A stretch of 8,995 nucleotides of DNA from Clostridia bacterium (lineage in GTDB: Bacteria; Bacillota_A; Clostridia; Christensenellales; Aristaeellaceae). Made by a program: the position numbers and the translations under genes. Position 1 is the first letter of the stretch, and each line of letters starts with the position of its first letter. Positions 1 through 5,999 of this stretch are shown here, piece after piece. The notes beneath the pieces are model-generated. The model made no database searches and was not told where the DNA came from. It was given only the letters and a program-made list of their open reading frames with translations. Location: NCBI GenBank assembly GCA_017398245.1, contig JAFQGN010000318.1:1-8995 (forward strand). Reading direction: 5' to 3'.

Positions 1-50
1 AGCGGCGCATGGAGCATGTCGACGTCGCTGCGCAGGAAATTGATACGCAT
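1..50 (-). CDS. N-terminal fragment of a gene leaving the left edge, possibly a MATE-family transporter
   Basis: Sixteen codons are visible, reading MRINFLRSDVDMLHAP from an ATG at 50-48 on the minus strand. An AGAAGGG ribosome binding site lies about 9 bases upstream of the ATG, which supports this start. The fragment continues past the window edge, so no domain can be seen. The pattern of a short charged leader followed by DMLHxP resembles, from memory, the start of clostridial MATE-type multidrug exporters, where DMLxGPL precedes the first membrane helix. That is a guess from few residues. The upstream DNA holds a weak promoter-like pair on the minus strand (CTGACA, 17 bases, TAAGGT, about 109-137), which I would not rely on. 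Confidence 0.45.
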   Translation of the reverse strand, partial: MRINFLRSDVDMLHAP

Positions 51-330
51 TTTGGACAACCCTTCTTTTTGCGATATTTGGGGAAAAAGGCTTGTGCGTT
101 CAAGCGCATATCCTTACACCTTAAGTAAACCATACAACCGTGTCAGAATTGTTCACCGTATGTTGCGTTTCGGAGCACATTTGCCGAAGAAACGTCATAT
201 TTGGGCGCGGAGAGGGGAATACACCGGCGCGCCTGCAGAATTTGCCTGCAACAGACCTGTATCCGGCCTCAACTGCCGGTCGGCAGTGCCGACAAAAAAT
301 TGCTGACGCCTAATAAAAGCCAACATCCAA

Positions 331-470
331 TTTTTCATAACACAAGCCCGGCCCACGCTGTAAGTGTTGCCGGGGCGGCCAGTGGCCGCTGACAATAGCT
401 GCCGCCGAACAGAACGCAAGAATGGCTTTTTTATAGCAAAAGCCCGGCCCACACTGTAAGTGTTGCCGGG
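331..470. repeat. Two diverged tandem copies of a terminator-like hairpin module, offset 96 bases
   Basis: Bases 331-374 and 427-470 match at 40 of 44 positions by eye. Each copy has a T-run, then CCCGGC, a short inner stem (CAC.CTG...GTG type) and GCCGGG. Weaker similarity continues leftward: 276-309 and 372-405 share CAGTG.CCG and GCTG.CGCC blocks. This suggests the duplicated unit was roughly 96-100 bases long. Only the right copy keeps a T-tract directly after the stem; in the left copy the stem runs into GGCGGCC. I infer a local tandem duplication of a terminator, followed by decay of one copy. Confidence 0.65.
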
Positions 471-482
471 CTTCTCTTTTTT
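440..482. terminator. Bidirectional intrinsic terminator downstream of pepF
   Basis: Arm AAGCCCGGC (440-448) pairs with GCCGGGCTT (465-473), and the loop carries an inner ACACT/AGTGT stem (451-455 and 459-463). On the plus strand a T-rich tract follows (475-482). On the minus strand TTTTGCTAT follows the stem. pepF is the gene pointing at it from the right, so its likely job is to end pepF transcription. No plus-strand gene precedes it. Confidence 0.75.
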
Positions 483-515
483 ATGACAGAATATATATCC
501 CCAAATAGAGGATTC

Positions 516-560
516 TTAAGGGAATCATTCCCTTAAGCGGGGTCTGGGGCAGAGCCCCGG
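516..560. repeat. Clostridial-type intergenic hairpin repeat
   Basis: A perfect inverted repeat (TTAAGGGAA, TCA, TTCCCTTAA; 516-536) is followed by a second small hairpin (GGGGC, AGA, GCCCC; 546-558). The combination of an AAGGGAA palindrome with GGGGTCTGGGGCAGAGCCCC resembles, from memory, repeats scattered between genes of gut Clostridia. It begins 15 bases after the pepF stop and may help stabilise the pepF mRNA end or assist termination. Its multicopy nature cannot be shown from this window. Confidence 0.55.
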
Positions 561-575
561 CGTAACCCCCTCACG

Positions 576-2372
576 TTACCTGCACAGCTCCTCGTAGCGG
601 GCGAGCAGTTCCTCGAAGAAATTGAGCGCGCGGTCGACCGGCTCGGAGGTGGACATGTCCACACCCGCCAGCTTGAGCGCCTCGATCGGCGGCAGGCTTC
701 CGCCGGCGGAGAGGAACTTCTTGTAATCGGCCACGGCGGCTTCGCCCTCGCTGCGGATGCGGGACGCGATCGCGCAGGCGGCGGAGAAACCGGTGGCGTA
801 TTTGTAGACATAGAAGGAACGGTAGAAATGCGGGATGCGCATCCACTCCCAGCCGATCCAGCTGTCCGGCGTGCAGCAGGGGTAGTATAGCTTGTTCAGC
901 CTGTCGTGCACTTCGTTCAGGCTCTCGGCGGTCAGCGGCTGGCCGGCCTCGGCCATGGCATGGCTCTCCTTTTCGAACTCGGCAAACATCGTCTGGCGGA
1001 ACACAGTGCCGCGGAAGCCGTCCAGCAGGTTGTACAGAAGGAACAGCTGCGCGTTCTTGTCGTCCTTGTAGCGCTCCAGAAGCTCCATGGCCAGCAGCAC
1101 CTCGTTCACGGTCGAGGCGACCTCGGCCACGAACAGGGAATAGCCCGCCTTTTCGAAGCACTGGGTCTTGTTGGAATAATAGGAGTGCATGGCGTGGCCC
1201 AGCTCGTGCGCAAGGGTGGAGACGGCGTCGAAATTGCGCTTGTAGCTCATCAGCACATAGGGGTGGGAATCGTACGTGCCCCAGGAATACGCGCCGGAGG
1301 ACTTGCCCACGTTCTCGTAGCAGTCGATCCAGCGTTCCTTGCGCGCGCGGCGCAAAGTGGAGGTGTATTCCTCGCCCAGCGGCTTCAGGCAATCGCAGAT
1401 CAGCTCGATCGCTTCGTCAAAGGAGACGGAGATGTCGAAGCCGTCCTTGGGGGTGACATAAAGGTCGTAATAGGCCGGGTCGTCCAGTCCCGCGGCGTGC
1501 TTGGCGTTGGTCTTGACAAGGCGGTTCAGCGCCGGCAGGTGCTTGTGCACGGTGTCGATCAGCGCGTTGTATACTTCCACCGGGATCTGGTCCGGGAACA
1601 GGCTCGCTTCCAGACAGGTGCCGAAATTGGCCGCCTTGGCATAGAAGATATCGCTCTTGACGGAAGAGGCATAGATGGTGGCGATGGTGGAGCCGAAGGA
1701 CTTGTAGGTGCCGTAGAGCGCTTCGTAGGCCGCCTTGCGCACGCTGCGGTCGCCGCACATCATGGTGGGGATGTAATTGGCGTGGGTGATCTCCAGATCC
1801 TCGCCGTTTTCGTCTTTGATGGTCGGGAACTTCATGTCCGCGTCGGTGAGCATATCGTAAATATTGGAAGCGCTGCCGCCGATCTCGCCGGTCATGGCCA
1901 CGATGCGCTCCTCGGCCGCGGAGAGGGTATGCGGCTTTCGGCGGGCGATGTTTTCCAGCATAACGGAGAAATTGGCAAAGGCCGGGTCAGCGATGAGGGA
2001 AGCGATATATTCCTCGCTGCAGGAGGTCAGCTCCGGCGAGAGGAAGGCCGTGGCGGTGGACGCGCGCATGATCAGGTTTTCTGCGCGGGCGGTCAGCGCC
2101 TGATAGGCGGATACGTTGTTGTCCTCATCGCGGCGCATTTTGGCGTAGGTGTACAGGTTTTCCACCAGCCTGTCCAGCTTGCTGCTTTCCAGAGCGGCTG
2201 CAAGGCAGGTATCGCGGTCGTTCAGTTTCCCGGCAAAGCGGCCAAAGTTTTCGGCCAGCTTGCCCGCTTCTTCGTAGTCCTGCTCCCATTGTTCCTGGCT
2301 CGCGTAAATGTCTTCCAGCTGCCAGGTATCTTCCTTCGCACGCTGCGCGCGCGGCATGGTGTTTTCAATCAT
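576..2372 (-). CDS. pepF: Oligoendopeptidase F (M3 family zinc metallopeptidase)
   Basis: This 598-residue cytoplasmic enzyme of the M3B family cleaves short peptides, and such enzymes are thought to help with peptide turnover and nutrition. The zinc-site motif HELGH is at residues 389-393, with H389 and H393 as ligands and E390 as catalytic base. E417 in the segment LFVAEVAS is the expected third ligand. The surrounding STLAHELGHAMHSYYSN is typical of PepF. Near the C-terminus, FYRSFYVYKYATGFSAA (516-532) matches the family's substrate-binding region, which carries conserved His and Tyr residues. The length fits the usual roughly 600 residues. The ATG at 2372 was chosen because AAGGAGG lies 10 bases upstream. 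Longer readings of the frame would run through a hairpin repeat and are rejected. No signal peptide is present. The gene sits downstream of the galactokinase, but three stem-loops separate them, so co-transcription is uncertain. Confidence 0.95.
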   Translation of the reverse strand: MIENTMPRAQRAKEDTWQLEDIYASQEQWEQDYEEAGKLAENFGRFAGKLNDRDTCLAAALESSKLDRLVENLYTYAKMRRDEDNNVSAYQALTARAENLIMRASTATAFLSPELTSCSEEYIASLIADPAFANFSVMLENIARRKPHTLSAAEERIVAMTGEIGGSASNIYDMLTDADMKFPTIKDENGEDLEITHANYIPTMMCGDRSVRKAAYEALYGTYKSFGSTIATIYASSVKSDIFYAKAANFGTCLEASLFPDQIPVEVYNALIDTVHKHLPALNRLVKTNAKHAAGLDDPAYYDLYVTPKDGFDISVSFDEAIELICDCLKPLGEEYTSTLRRARKERWIDCYENVGKSSGAYSWGTYDSHPYVLMSYKRNFDAVSTLAHELGHAMHSYYSNKTQCFEKAGYSLFVAEVASTVNEVLLAMELLERYKDDKNAQLFLLYNLLDGFRGTVFRQTMFAEFEKESHAMAEAGQPLTAESLNEVHDRLNKLYYPCCTPDSWIGWEWMRIPHFYRSFYVYKYATGFSAACAIASRIRSEGEAAVADYKKFLSAGGSLPPIEALKLAGVDMSTSEPVDRALNFFEELLARYEELCR

Positions 2373-2397
2373 AACGAGAGAACCTCCTTGTTTTTTT

Positions 2398-2439
2398 GCG
2401 GGGAACCCTTTTCTTCCGCAGAAGAAAATGGTTCCCCGC
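2398..2439. repeat. Long stem-loop in the pepF leader
   Basis: Arms GCGGGGAACC (2398-2407) and TTTTCTTC (2409-2416) pair with GAAGAAAA (2421-2428) and GGTTCCCCGC (2430-2439). One C/T mismatch interrupts an otherwise perfect 18 bp, closed by a four-base loop. On the pepF strand the hairpin is followed by an A-tract and then the pepF ribosome binding site, not a T-tract, so it is not a terminator for pepF-directed transcription. It resembles the stem-loop at 2570-2613 in design. It could be a mobile or REP-like repeat, or an RNA structure affecting pepF expression. Confidence 0.7.
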
Positions 2440-2481
2440 GCCCCTCCTAAAAGAAGCCTGTTGGGAAGGATGTAAGAAATC

Positions 2482-2529
2482 CTTTCGTAAGCTTTTTGCC
2501 CCGCGGAAGGTTGCAAAAGATGACGAAAG
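2482..2529. repeat. Imperfect stem-loop between the two long hairpins
   Basis: Outer arms CTTTCGT (2482-2488) and ACGAAAG (2523-2529) enclose inner arms CTTTTTGC (2492-2499) and GCAAAAG (2513-2519), around a GC-rich loop containing CCGCGG. It lies in the galK-pepF spacer. No clear sigma-A promoter for pepF was found here. Confidence 0.5.
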
Positions 2530-2569
2530 AAGGTGCATGTATCTCCCAAATTGGTTTCTTTGGGTGGGG

Positions 2570-2613
2570 TGCGGGGAGGGTCTTTCTTTTCCCAAAGAAA
2601 GGCCCTCCCCGCA
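2570..2613. repeat. Long stem-loop just downstream of the galactokinase gene
   Basis: TGCGGGGAGGG (2570-2580) plus CTTTCTTT (2582-2589) pairs with AAAGAAAG (2594-2601) plus CCCTCCCCGCA (2603-2613). With the T2581/G2602 wobble this makes 20 consecutive pairs around a TCCC loop. It starts 18 bases after the galactokinase stop on that strand. A C-rich stretch follows rather than a T-tract, so it is at best an mRNA 3'-end stabiliser. Its layout (GC-rich base, pyrimidine/purine upper stem, four-base loop) matches the 2398-2439 element, suggesting one repeat family. Confidence 0.7.
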
Positions 2614-2631
2614 ATATCACTCAAATAAAAC

Positions 2632-3879
2632 TCAGATACGGGCGCCGCCGACGGGACGGATGCCCAGCACGTTGCAGGCGTTCTCGCCGAAGACGGAGTT
2701 CATGCGCTCGGCATAGGCGTCGAGCATATCGAACGGAACGAAGGCGAGGATGGTGCCGGCGAAGCCGCCGCCATGGATACGCCACGCGCCCTTGCCCTGC
2801 AGCATGCGGCGGGACAGTTCCAGCGCCAGCGCCATTTCCTGGTTGGAGGAGCCGGGCACATACAGGTTCTGCAGCAGCTTCCAGGAGCTTTCGCCGGAGG
2901 CGATGATGCCCTTGAGGAAGGTTTCCACATCGTCCCTCTTGAGCGCTTCGACCAGACCCGGCACGCGGGCGTCTTCATCGTAGAAGTGCAGCGCGCGCAT
3001 GATGGCGCGGTCGGAGACCTTGTTCTTCAGCTGCGGGATGGCCTTTTCCATATCCTCGGCCGGGATCTCGCGCAGAACGGTCGCGCCCAGTTCCTTGGCA
3101 ACGGCCTTCATTTCGGCCGGAACCGCGGCGTACTCGGAAGTGAGGTTGCCGTGCTCGCCGCCCACGCACACCACGCAGATGGCGAAGCCCTTTTCGGCAA
3201 AGTCATAGGACAGAGCCTCGATCTGGGCGTCTTCGGTCTTGAAATCCATAGTGACCAGGCCGCCGACGGAAGAGGCCATCTGGTCCAGCAGGCCGGAGGG
3301 CTTGCCGAAATAGACGTTCTCGGCGTACTTGGACATGATGGCAGCCTTTTCCGGGGAAACGACCCAGCCGTTGTACAGGGCGTCGAACGCGCACACGATC
3401 ATCACTTCGAACGCGGCGGAGGAGGACAGGCCGGAGCCCTTGAACACGGTGGAGGTAACCGCAGCGTCAAAGCCGCCGATCTTGTAGCCGTTGTTCTTCA
3501 TCGCAGCCGCAACGCCGCGGATGAGGGAGGTGGTGGTCTCATATTCGGCCTTGGTGGCTTCCAGATTGTTCAGATCCACGATGAACGGCTTGTTGAAGCC
3601 TTCGGAATACAGGGTGACGGTGTTGGTGTCGTTCGGGGTGATGGCGGCAACGGTGTCCAGAGTCACAGACGCGGCCAGAACGCGGCCGTTGTTGTGGTCG
3701 GTGTGGTTGCCGGCGATTTCCGTGCGGCCCGGGGCGGAAACGAAGAGCACTTCGCCCTTGTCGCCGTAGAGTTCCTTGTGCCATGCGGCCAGCTTTTCGT
3801 AGCGGGCAGCCTGCTTCTCGGCTTCGCCGTTCCTGTCGCCGTACAGGGCCTTGATCGCGTCCATACGCTTCATGTCCAT
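2632..3879 (-). CDS. galK: Galactokinase-family GHMP kinase
   Basis: This 415-residue cytoplasmic sugar kinase probably phosphorylates galactose to galactose-1-phosphate with ATP, the entry step of the Leloir pathway. GHMP motif 1 is GRTEIAGNHTDHNNG (51-65). Motif 2, the phosphate-binding loop, is GSGLSSSA (148-155). The expected catalytic aspartate is D199 in SGLLDQMASS. Motif 3 is HGGGFAGT (369-376). In classical galactokinases the first motif reads GEHTD, with the Glu contacting the sugar. Here it is N58, as I recall for a clostridial subgroup, so the exact sugar is less certain. The start ATG at 3879 is preceded by GGAGG 10 bases upstream; a second ATG lies six bases inside. No galT, galE or sugar transporter is in the window. 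The gene appears to be transcribed on its own from the promoter at 3967-3995. Confidence 0.88.
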   Translation of the reverse strand: MDMKRMDAIKALYGDRNGEAEKQAARYEKLAAWHKELYGDKGEVLFVSAPGRTEIAGNHTDHNNGRVLAASVTLDTVAAITPNDTNTVTLYSEGFNKPFIVDLNNLEATKAEYETTTSLIRGVAAAMKNNGYKIGGFDAAVTSTVFKGSGLSSSAAFEVMIVCAFDALYNGWVVSPEKAAIMSKYAENVYFGKPSGLLDQMASSVGGLVTMDFKTEDAQIEALSYDFAEKGFAICVVCVGGEHGNLTSEYAAVPAEMKAVAKELGATVLREIPAEDMEKAIPQLKNKVSDRAIMRALHFYDEDARVPGLVEALKRDDVETFLKGIIASGESSWKLLQNLYVPGSSNQEMALALELSRRMLQGKGAWRIHGGGFAGTILAFVPFDMLDAYAERMNSVFGENACNVLGIRPVGGARI

Positions 3880-3909
3880 AGTCGTATTGCCTCCGTCTCT
3901 TTGTGTTTT

Positions 3910-3953
3910 CCGCCACAGGCGGTCATATTCTGTATCGCGCGGAATTTCTCCGC
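3910..3953 (-). promoter_or_regulatory. Two small hairpins in the galactokinase leader
   Basis: The roughly 80-base untranslated leader contains two hairpins, at 3939-3953 (5 bp arms GCGGA/TCCGC on the transcript) and 3910-3922 (CCGCC, TGT, GGCGG). Neither covers the ribosome binding site at about 3890-3894. No known riboswitch is recognised. Confidence 0.35.
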
Positions 3954-4013
3954 ATGTATTCATCTTATTGTAGCGCATTTGCGCAAAACAGGCAACACCG
4001 CCGCGGAATTTCT
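3938..4013. promoter_or_regulatory. 12-base direct repeat flanking the galactokinase promoter, possible operators
   Basis: CGCGGAATTTCT occurs at 3938-3949 and again at 4002-4013, 64 bases apart start to start. One copy lies upstream of the -35 box and the other in the early transcribed region, so the pair brackets the promoter. This arrangement is compatible with a regulator binding two sites. It is inference only; no matching regulator is in the window. Confidence 0.35.
3967..3995 (-). promoter_or_regulatory. Sigma-A-type promoter for the galactokinase gene
   Basis: On the minus strand, TTGCCT (3995-3990) and TACAAT (3972-3967) are separated by exactly 17 bases. The start of transcription would be near 3960, giving a leader of about 80 bases before the ATG at 3879. 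A 12-base direct repeat (see 3938-4013) lies on either side of this promoter. Confidence 0.7.
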
Positions 4014-4028
4014 TGCTTCTGCGGCAGT

Positions 4029-4058
4029 AAAAAAGAGCGGGCCGCACGCGGCCCGCTC
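4029..4058 (-). terminator. Intrinsic terminator of the secreted-protein gene
   Basis: GAGCGGGCCGC (4035-4045) and GCGGCCCGCTC (4048-4058) form a GC-rich stem of 10-11 bp. On the minus strand it is followed directly by six T residues (complement of 4029-4034). It lies 14 bases past the stop of the gene at 4073-4819, and it insulates that gene from galK downstream. Confidence 0.9.
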
Positions 4059-4072
4059 CCGGGAAAACGGTG

Positions 4073-4819
4073 TTACTTCGGCAGATAGCTGCCGGACGCC
4101 TGGGGATAGAAGACGCGCGCGACGTGCAGAACGACCGCAGGTTTGCCCGTTTCAAGTCCGATGGCGGCTTCAAGCGTGTCCGACTCGACCGTCTTGGTAT
4201 ACGCATTGATTCCGCCCTCATACGCCTCGAGGTCCCTGTCAGAAAATGTGAACAGCTTGCCGAGATTCCAGCCGAAGACAGGAGTGGTCTTGCCGTAGTT
4301 TTCGATGGAATCCTCAAAGAGGGTGTAATAATCGTCCTGCGGGTCGGCGGGGATCGTATCGCCGTCGGCAGTCCGCAGCTTCAGCGTGTCGGGCGCGCCG
4401 AAGACGGACTGCACATGGCCAGAGACGCTCTTGAGCCATTCCAGCGCCTCTTCGTCGCTGTTCATGGGCCAGTAGAGCGTGGCCTGCGTGAAGGTGCCGT
4501 CCTGGAATTCATAGCGCAGATACGCGCCCTTACCGAGGACGTCGATCGGCTCGGAGGTGATGACTGGATACGCCCGCGCAGTCGCGGCTTCGGAAATATC
4601 GATCGAGCTGCCGCCGTTTCTGTGGCAGACGATGGGCGTGCCCGCATCGGCCTCGCGGTAGATGACGGCGGTGGAACGGAGACCGAATTGCATTCCGCGG
4701 AATTCCGGCCATTCTTTCGTTCCGCCGAGCACGGGCGCGGCCTCGCTTTGGGCAAACGAGCTGGGCAGAAGTGAGAGGACAAAGACAAACGCGAGCAGAA
4801 TTGGGAACAATTTCTTCAT
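4073..4819 (-). CDS. Secreted protein of unknown function
   Basis: I do not recognise this 248-residue protein. It begins with a clear signal peptide: MKK, a hydrophobic core [15 protein letters not shown] (4-18), then SSFA with likely cleavage after A23. The mature part of about 225 residues has no second membrane segment, no lipobox and no cell-wall anchor motif, so it is probably released or loosely attached outside the membrane. It has a single cysteine (C65) in the mature region and is rich in acidic and aromatic residues. Segments such as [20 protein letters not shown] look like alternating beta strands. The start ATG at 4819 follows AAGGAGG by 8 bases. It is flanked by its own extended -10 promoter and its own terminator, so it appears to be a single-gene unit. 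It is divergent from smpB. Confidence 0.85.
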   Translation of the reverse strand: MKKLFPILLAFVFVLSLLPSSFAQSEAAPVLGGTKEWPEFRGMQFGLRSTAVIYREADAGTPIVCHRNGGSSIDISEAATARAYPVITSEPIDVLGKGAYLRYEFQDGTFTQATLYWPMNSDEEALEWLKSVSGHVQSVFGAPDTLKLRTADGDTIPADPQDDYYTLFEDSIENYGKTTPVFGWNLGKLFTFSDRDLEAYEGGINAYTKTVESDTLEAAIGLETGKPAVVLHVARVFYPQASGSYLPK

Positions 4820-4877
4820 CAACAAAACCTCCTTGCTGTTTCGTTTTGTCCCGGTTCCCGGCATACAGGAGAAGATG

Positions 4878-4914
4878 GCTGCTGTCCGCAGGCACGAGCC
4901 TGCTTTGGAGCAGC
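4878..4914 (-). promoter_or_regulatory. Structured leader upstream of the secreted-protein gene
   Basis: Outer arms GCTGCT/AGCAGC (4878-4883 with 4909-4914) enclose inner arms GCAGGC/GCCTGC (4888-4893 with 4898-4903) around a four-base loop. The structure lies within the predicted leader of about 114 bases, more than 40 bases ahead of the ribosome binding site. A regulatory role is possible. No known riboswitch consensus was recognised. Confidence 0.4.
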
Positions 4915-4939
4915 GCACAGGCATGAACCGGTTAATTTT

Positions 4940-4948
4940 ATTATATCA
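4940..4948 (-). promoter_or_regulatory. Extended -10 promoter for the secreted-protein gene
   Basis: On the minus strand the sequence reads TGATATAAT, a perfect TGnTATAAT extended -10 element. No good -35 box lies 16-18 bases upstream, which fits an extended -10 promoter. The start would be near 4933, inside a small AACCGGTT palindrome (4926-4933). The promoter is divergent from the smpB promoter about 100 bases away. Confidence 0.65.
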
Positions 4949-5037
4949 TATTGAGCAGAGAGAATGTGGCGAGAGTATGTTGGCGGCGCGGTTTTTTTTG
5001 GCGGCTCTTCTGATGCGGGAAACATTTGGCGCGGATG

Positions 5038-5066
5038 TTTACAGGCGGGGCAAAAGAGTGTATAAT
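5038..5066 (+). promoter_or_regulatory. Sigma-A promoter for smpB-ssrA
   Basis: TTTACA (5038-5043) and TATAAT (5061-5066) are separated by exactly 17 bases, with one mismatch from consensus over both boxes. Transcription would begin near 5073, giving a short leader of about 20 bases containing the AGGGGG ribosome binding site of smpB. Confidence 0.85.
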
Positions 5067-5093
5067 AAAAATGCTAAAAGGGGGTGTGTGCCG

Positions 5094-5561
5094 ATGGCGG
5101 CGAGAAAAGAAGGTATCAAGGTCGTCGCGCAGAATCGGCGCGCACGGCACGATTATTTCGTTCTGGAAACATGGGAAACGGGCGTGGAGCTCAAGGGGAC
5201 TGAAGTCAAATCCATCCGCATGGGCAAGTGCAATTTGAAGGATTGCTATGCGCAGGTCAAAAACGGCGAGCTCATCGTCGACGGCATGCACATCAGCCCC
5301 TACGAAAAGGGCAATATCTTCAATACCGATCCCATGCGCCCGAAAAGGCTGCTTGCGCACAAGGTCGAGATCCGCAAAATGCAGCAGCAGGTGATGAAGC
5401 AGGGCCTTTCGCTCATCCCGCTGCAGCTGTACCTTAAAAACGGCCGCGTAAAGCTGGAACTGGGCCTGTGCAAGGGCAAAAAGCTCTACGATAAGCGCGA
5501 CGACATGGCCAAGCGCGATGTCAAGCGCGAGATCGAACGCAGCTTCGCCGGCCGCGGATAA
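5094..5561 (+). CDS. smpB: SsrA-binding protein SmpB
   Basis: This 155-residue protein binds tmRNA and delivers it to stalled ribosomes in trans-translation. Family signatures are present in order: [20 protein letters not shown] and the following GTEVKSIR (14-42), HISPYEKGN (66-74), [15 protein letters not shown] (79-93), [10 protein letters not shown] (104-113), and [17 protein letters not shown] (119-135). The C-terminal tail [12 protein letters not shown] (140-151) is the part known to enter the mRNA channel in place of an mRNA. Length is normal for the family. The ATG at 5094 is preceded by AGGGGGTG. An in-frame GTG six bases earlier lies too close to the ribosome binding site. The gene has its own strong promoter, and its RNA partner ssrA follows 64 bases downstream, likely on the same transcript. 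Confidence 0.97.
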   Translation: MAARKEGIKVVAQNRRARHDYFVLETWETGVELKGTEVKSIRMGKCNLKDCYAQVKNGELIVDGMHISPYEKGNIFNTDPMRPKRLLAHKVEIRKMQQQVMKQGLSLIPLQLYLKNGRVKLELGLCKGKKLYDKRDDMAKRDVKREIERSFAGRG

Positions 5562-5625
5562 AGCAGGCCGGGCGGGGCATACTGTTGGAAGGCAGCGGGG
5601 CAGAAGCGCTCCGTTCCTATAATAA

Positions 5626-5994
5626 GGGGGCGTACATGGTTTCGACGGGGATCATGGGGTTTTGAGAAGCGAGCGGCGGAGCTTGACCGCCATAAAACAG
5701 GCAAAAAAATAACTGCGAATAATAACGTAGAACTCGCTGCTGCTTAATAGCAGCGTGTCGGAACTGAGCCTCCTGCGGCGCAGCAAAGCGTGGCTTGCCA
5801 CGCCTACCGGCATCATTTAAGGCAGGGAACGAACTTGCTTAAGCTTTGCGGCAAGCCGGATTTTATGAAGCTACTGACCCCGCTATCCTGTCTGTGGGAG
5901 AGCGGCAGAGGGAACGTCAAAACATAGACTGCGCTCGGAGATGCTCAGGGTTCCGGGTTTTCGGACAGGGGTTCGACTCCCCTCGCCTCCACCA
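5626..5994 (+). ncRNA. ssrA: tmRNA (one-piece transfer-messenger RNA)
   Basis: The 369-nt RNA opens with GGGGGCG and the conserved ATGGTTTCGACGGGG, and ends with a T-arm (GGGGTTCGACTCCCC) and an encoded CCA. The 5' GGGGGCG pairs with CGCCTCC before ACCA to make the tRNA-like acceptor stem, with one G-T pair. The internal reading frame begins at GCG (5715) after the resume signal ATAACT. It encodes a degradation tag ending in two tandem stops (TAA TAG, 5745-5750). The tag's 3' part and stops lie in a hairpin (CGCTGCT/AGCAGCG), as in other tmRNAs. Pseudoknot-rich sequence fills the rest. It adds a degradation tag to proteins on stalled ribosomes together with SmpB. The 5' end is probably made by RNase P from a smpB-ssrA transcript. 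Confidence 0.96.
5715..5750 (+). other. tmRNA tag-peptide reading frame (ANNNVELAAA)
   Basis: Translation from the GCG resume codon gives Ala-Asn-Asn-Asn-Val-Glu-Leu-Ala-Ala-Ala and then two stop codons. Well-known tags such as the E. coli one end in ALAA. Here the end is ELAAA, with an extra alanine and Glu before Leu. The terminal Leu-Ala-Ala-type degron recognised by ClpXP is essentially kept. The resume codon is assigned from its position after ATAACT. Confidence 0.8.
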
Positions 5995-5999
5995 CACTT

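Larger units (their letters stand above)
51..575. other. Hairpin-rich intergenic spacer without a convincing gene
   Basis: About 520 bases separate the left-edge gene from pepF, both on the minus strand. Short open frames exist on both strands, but none has a ribosome binding site or a recognisable protein. Several of them read straight through the repeats. The spacer contains a GGCGCGCC palindrome (226-233), two mutually exclusive small hairpins (272-287 and 279-293), two diverged copies of a 44-base hairpin module (331-374 and 427-470), a bidirectional terminator and a second hairpin repeat (516-560). It also carries the 5' flank of the left-edge gene. Confidence 0.6.

Noticed and set aside
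195..452. 85-codon minus-strand frame in the left spacer
   Set aside because: It reads through both copies of the hairpin repeat, has no ribosome binding site and no recognisable protein.
906..2450. Long open frame opposite pepF
   Set aside because: It is the antisense shadow of pepF, a consequence of GC-rich codon use. It has no recognisable domain.
2373..2624. Upstream extension of PepF by 84 residues
   Set aside because: The extension is encoded by the hairpin repeats. An AAGGAGG ribosome binding site fixes the start at 2372.
2773..4209. Long open frame opposite the galactokinase gene
   Set aside because: It runs antisense through galK, its promoter and a terminator. The GHMP motifs are on the other strand.
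5618..5623. TATAAT just before the tmRNA as its own -10 box
   Set aside because: It ends only three bases before the mature 5' end and has no -35 box at 16-18 bases. It is too close to give a start at or before 5626.
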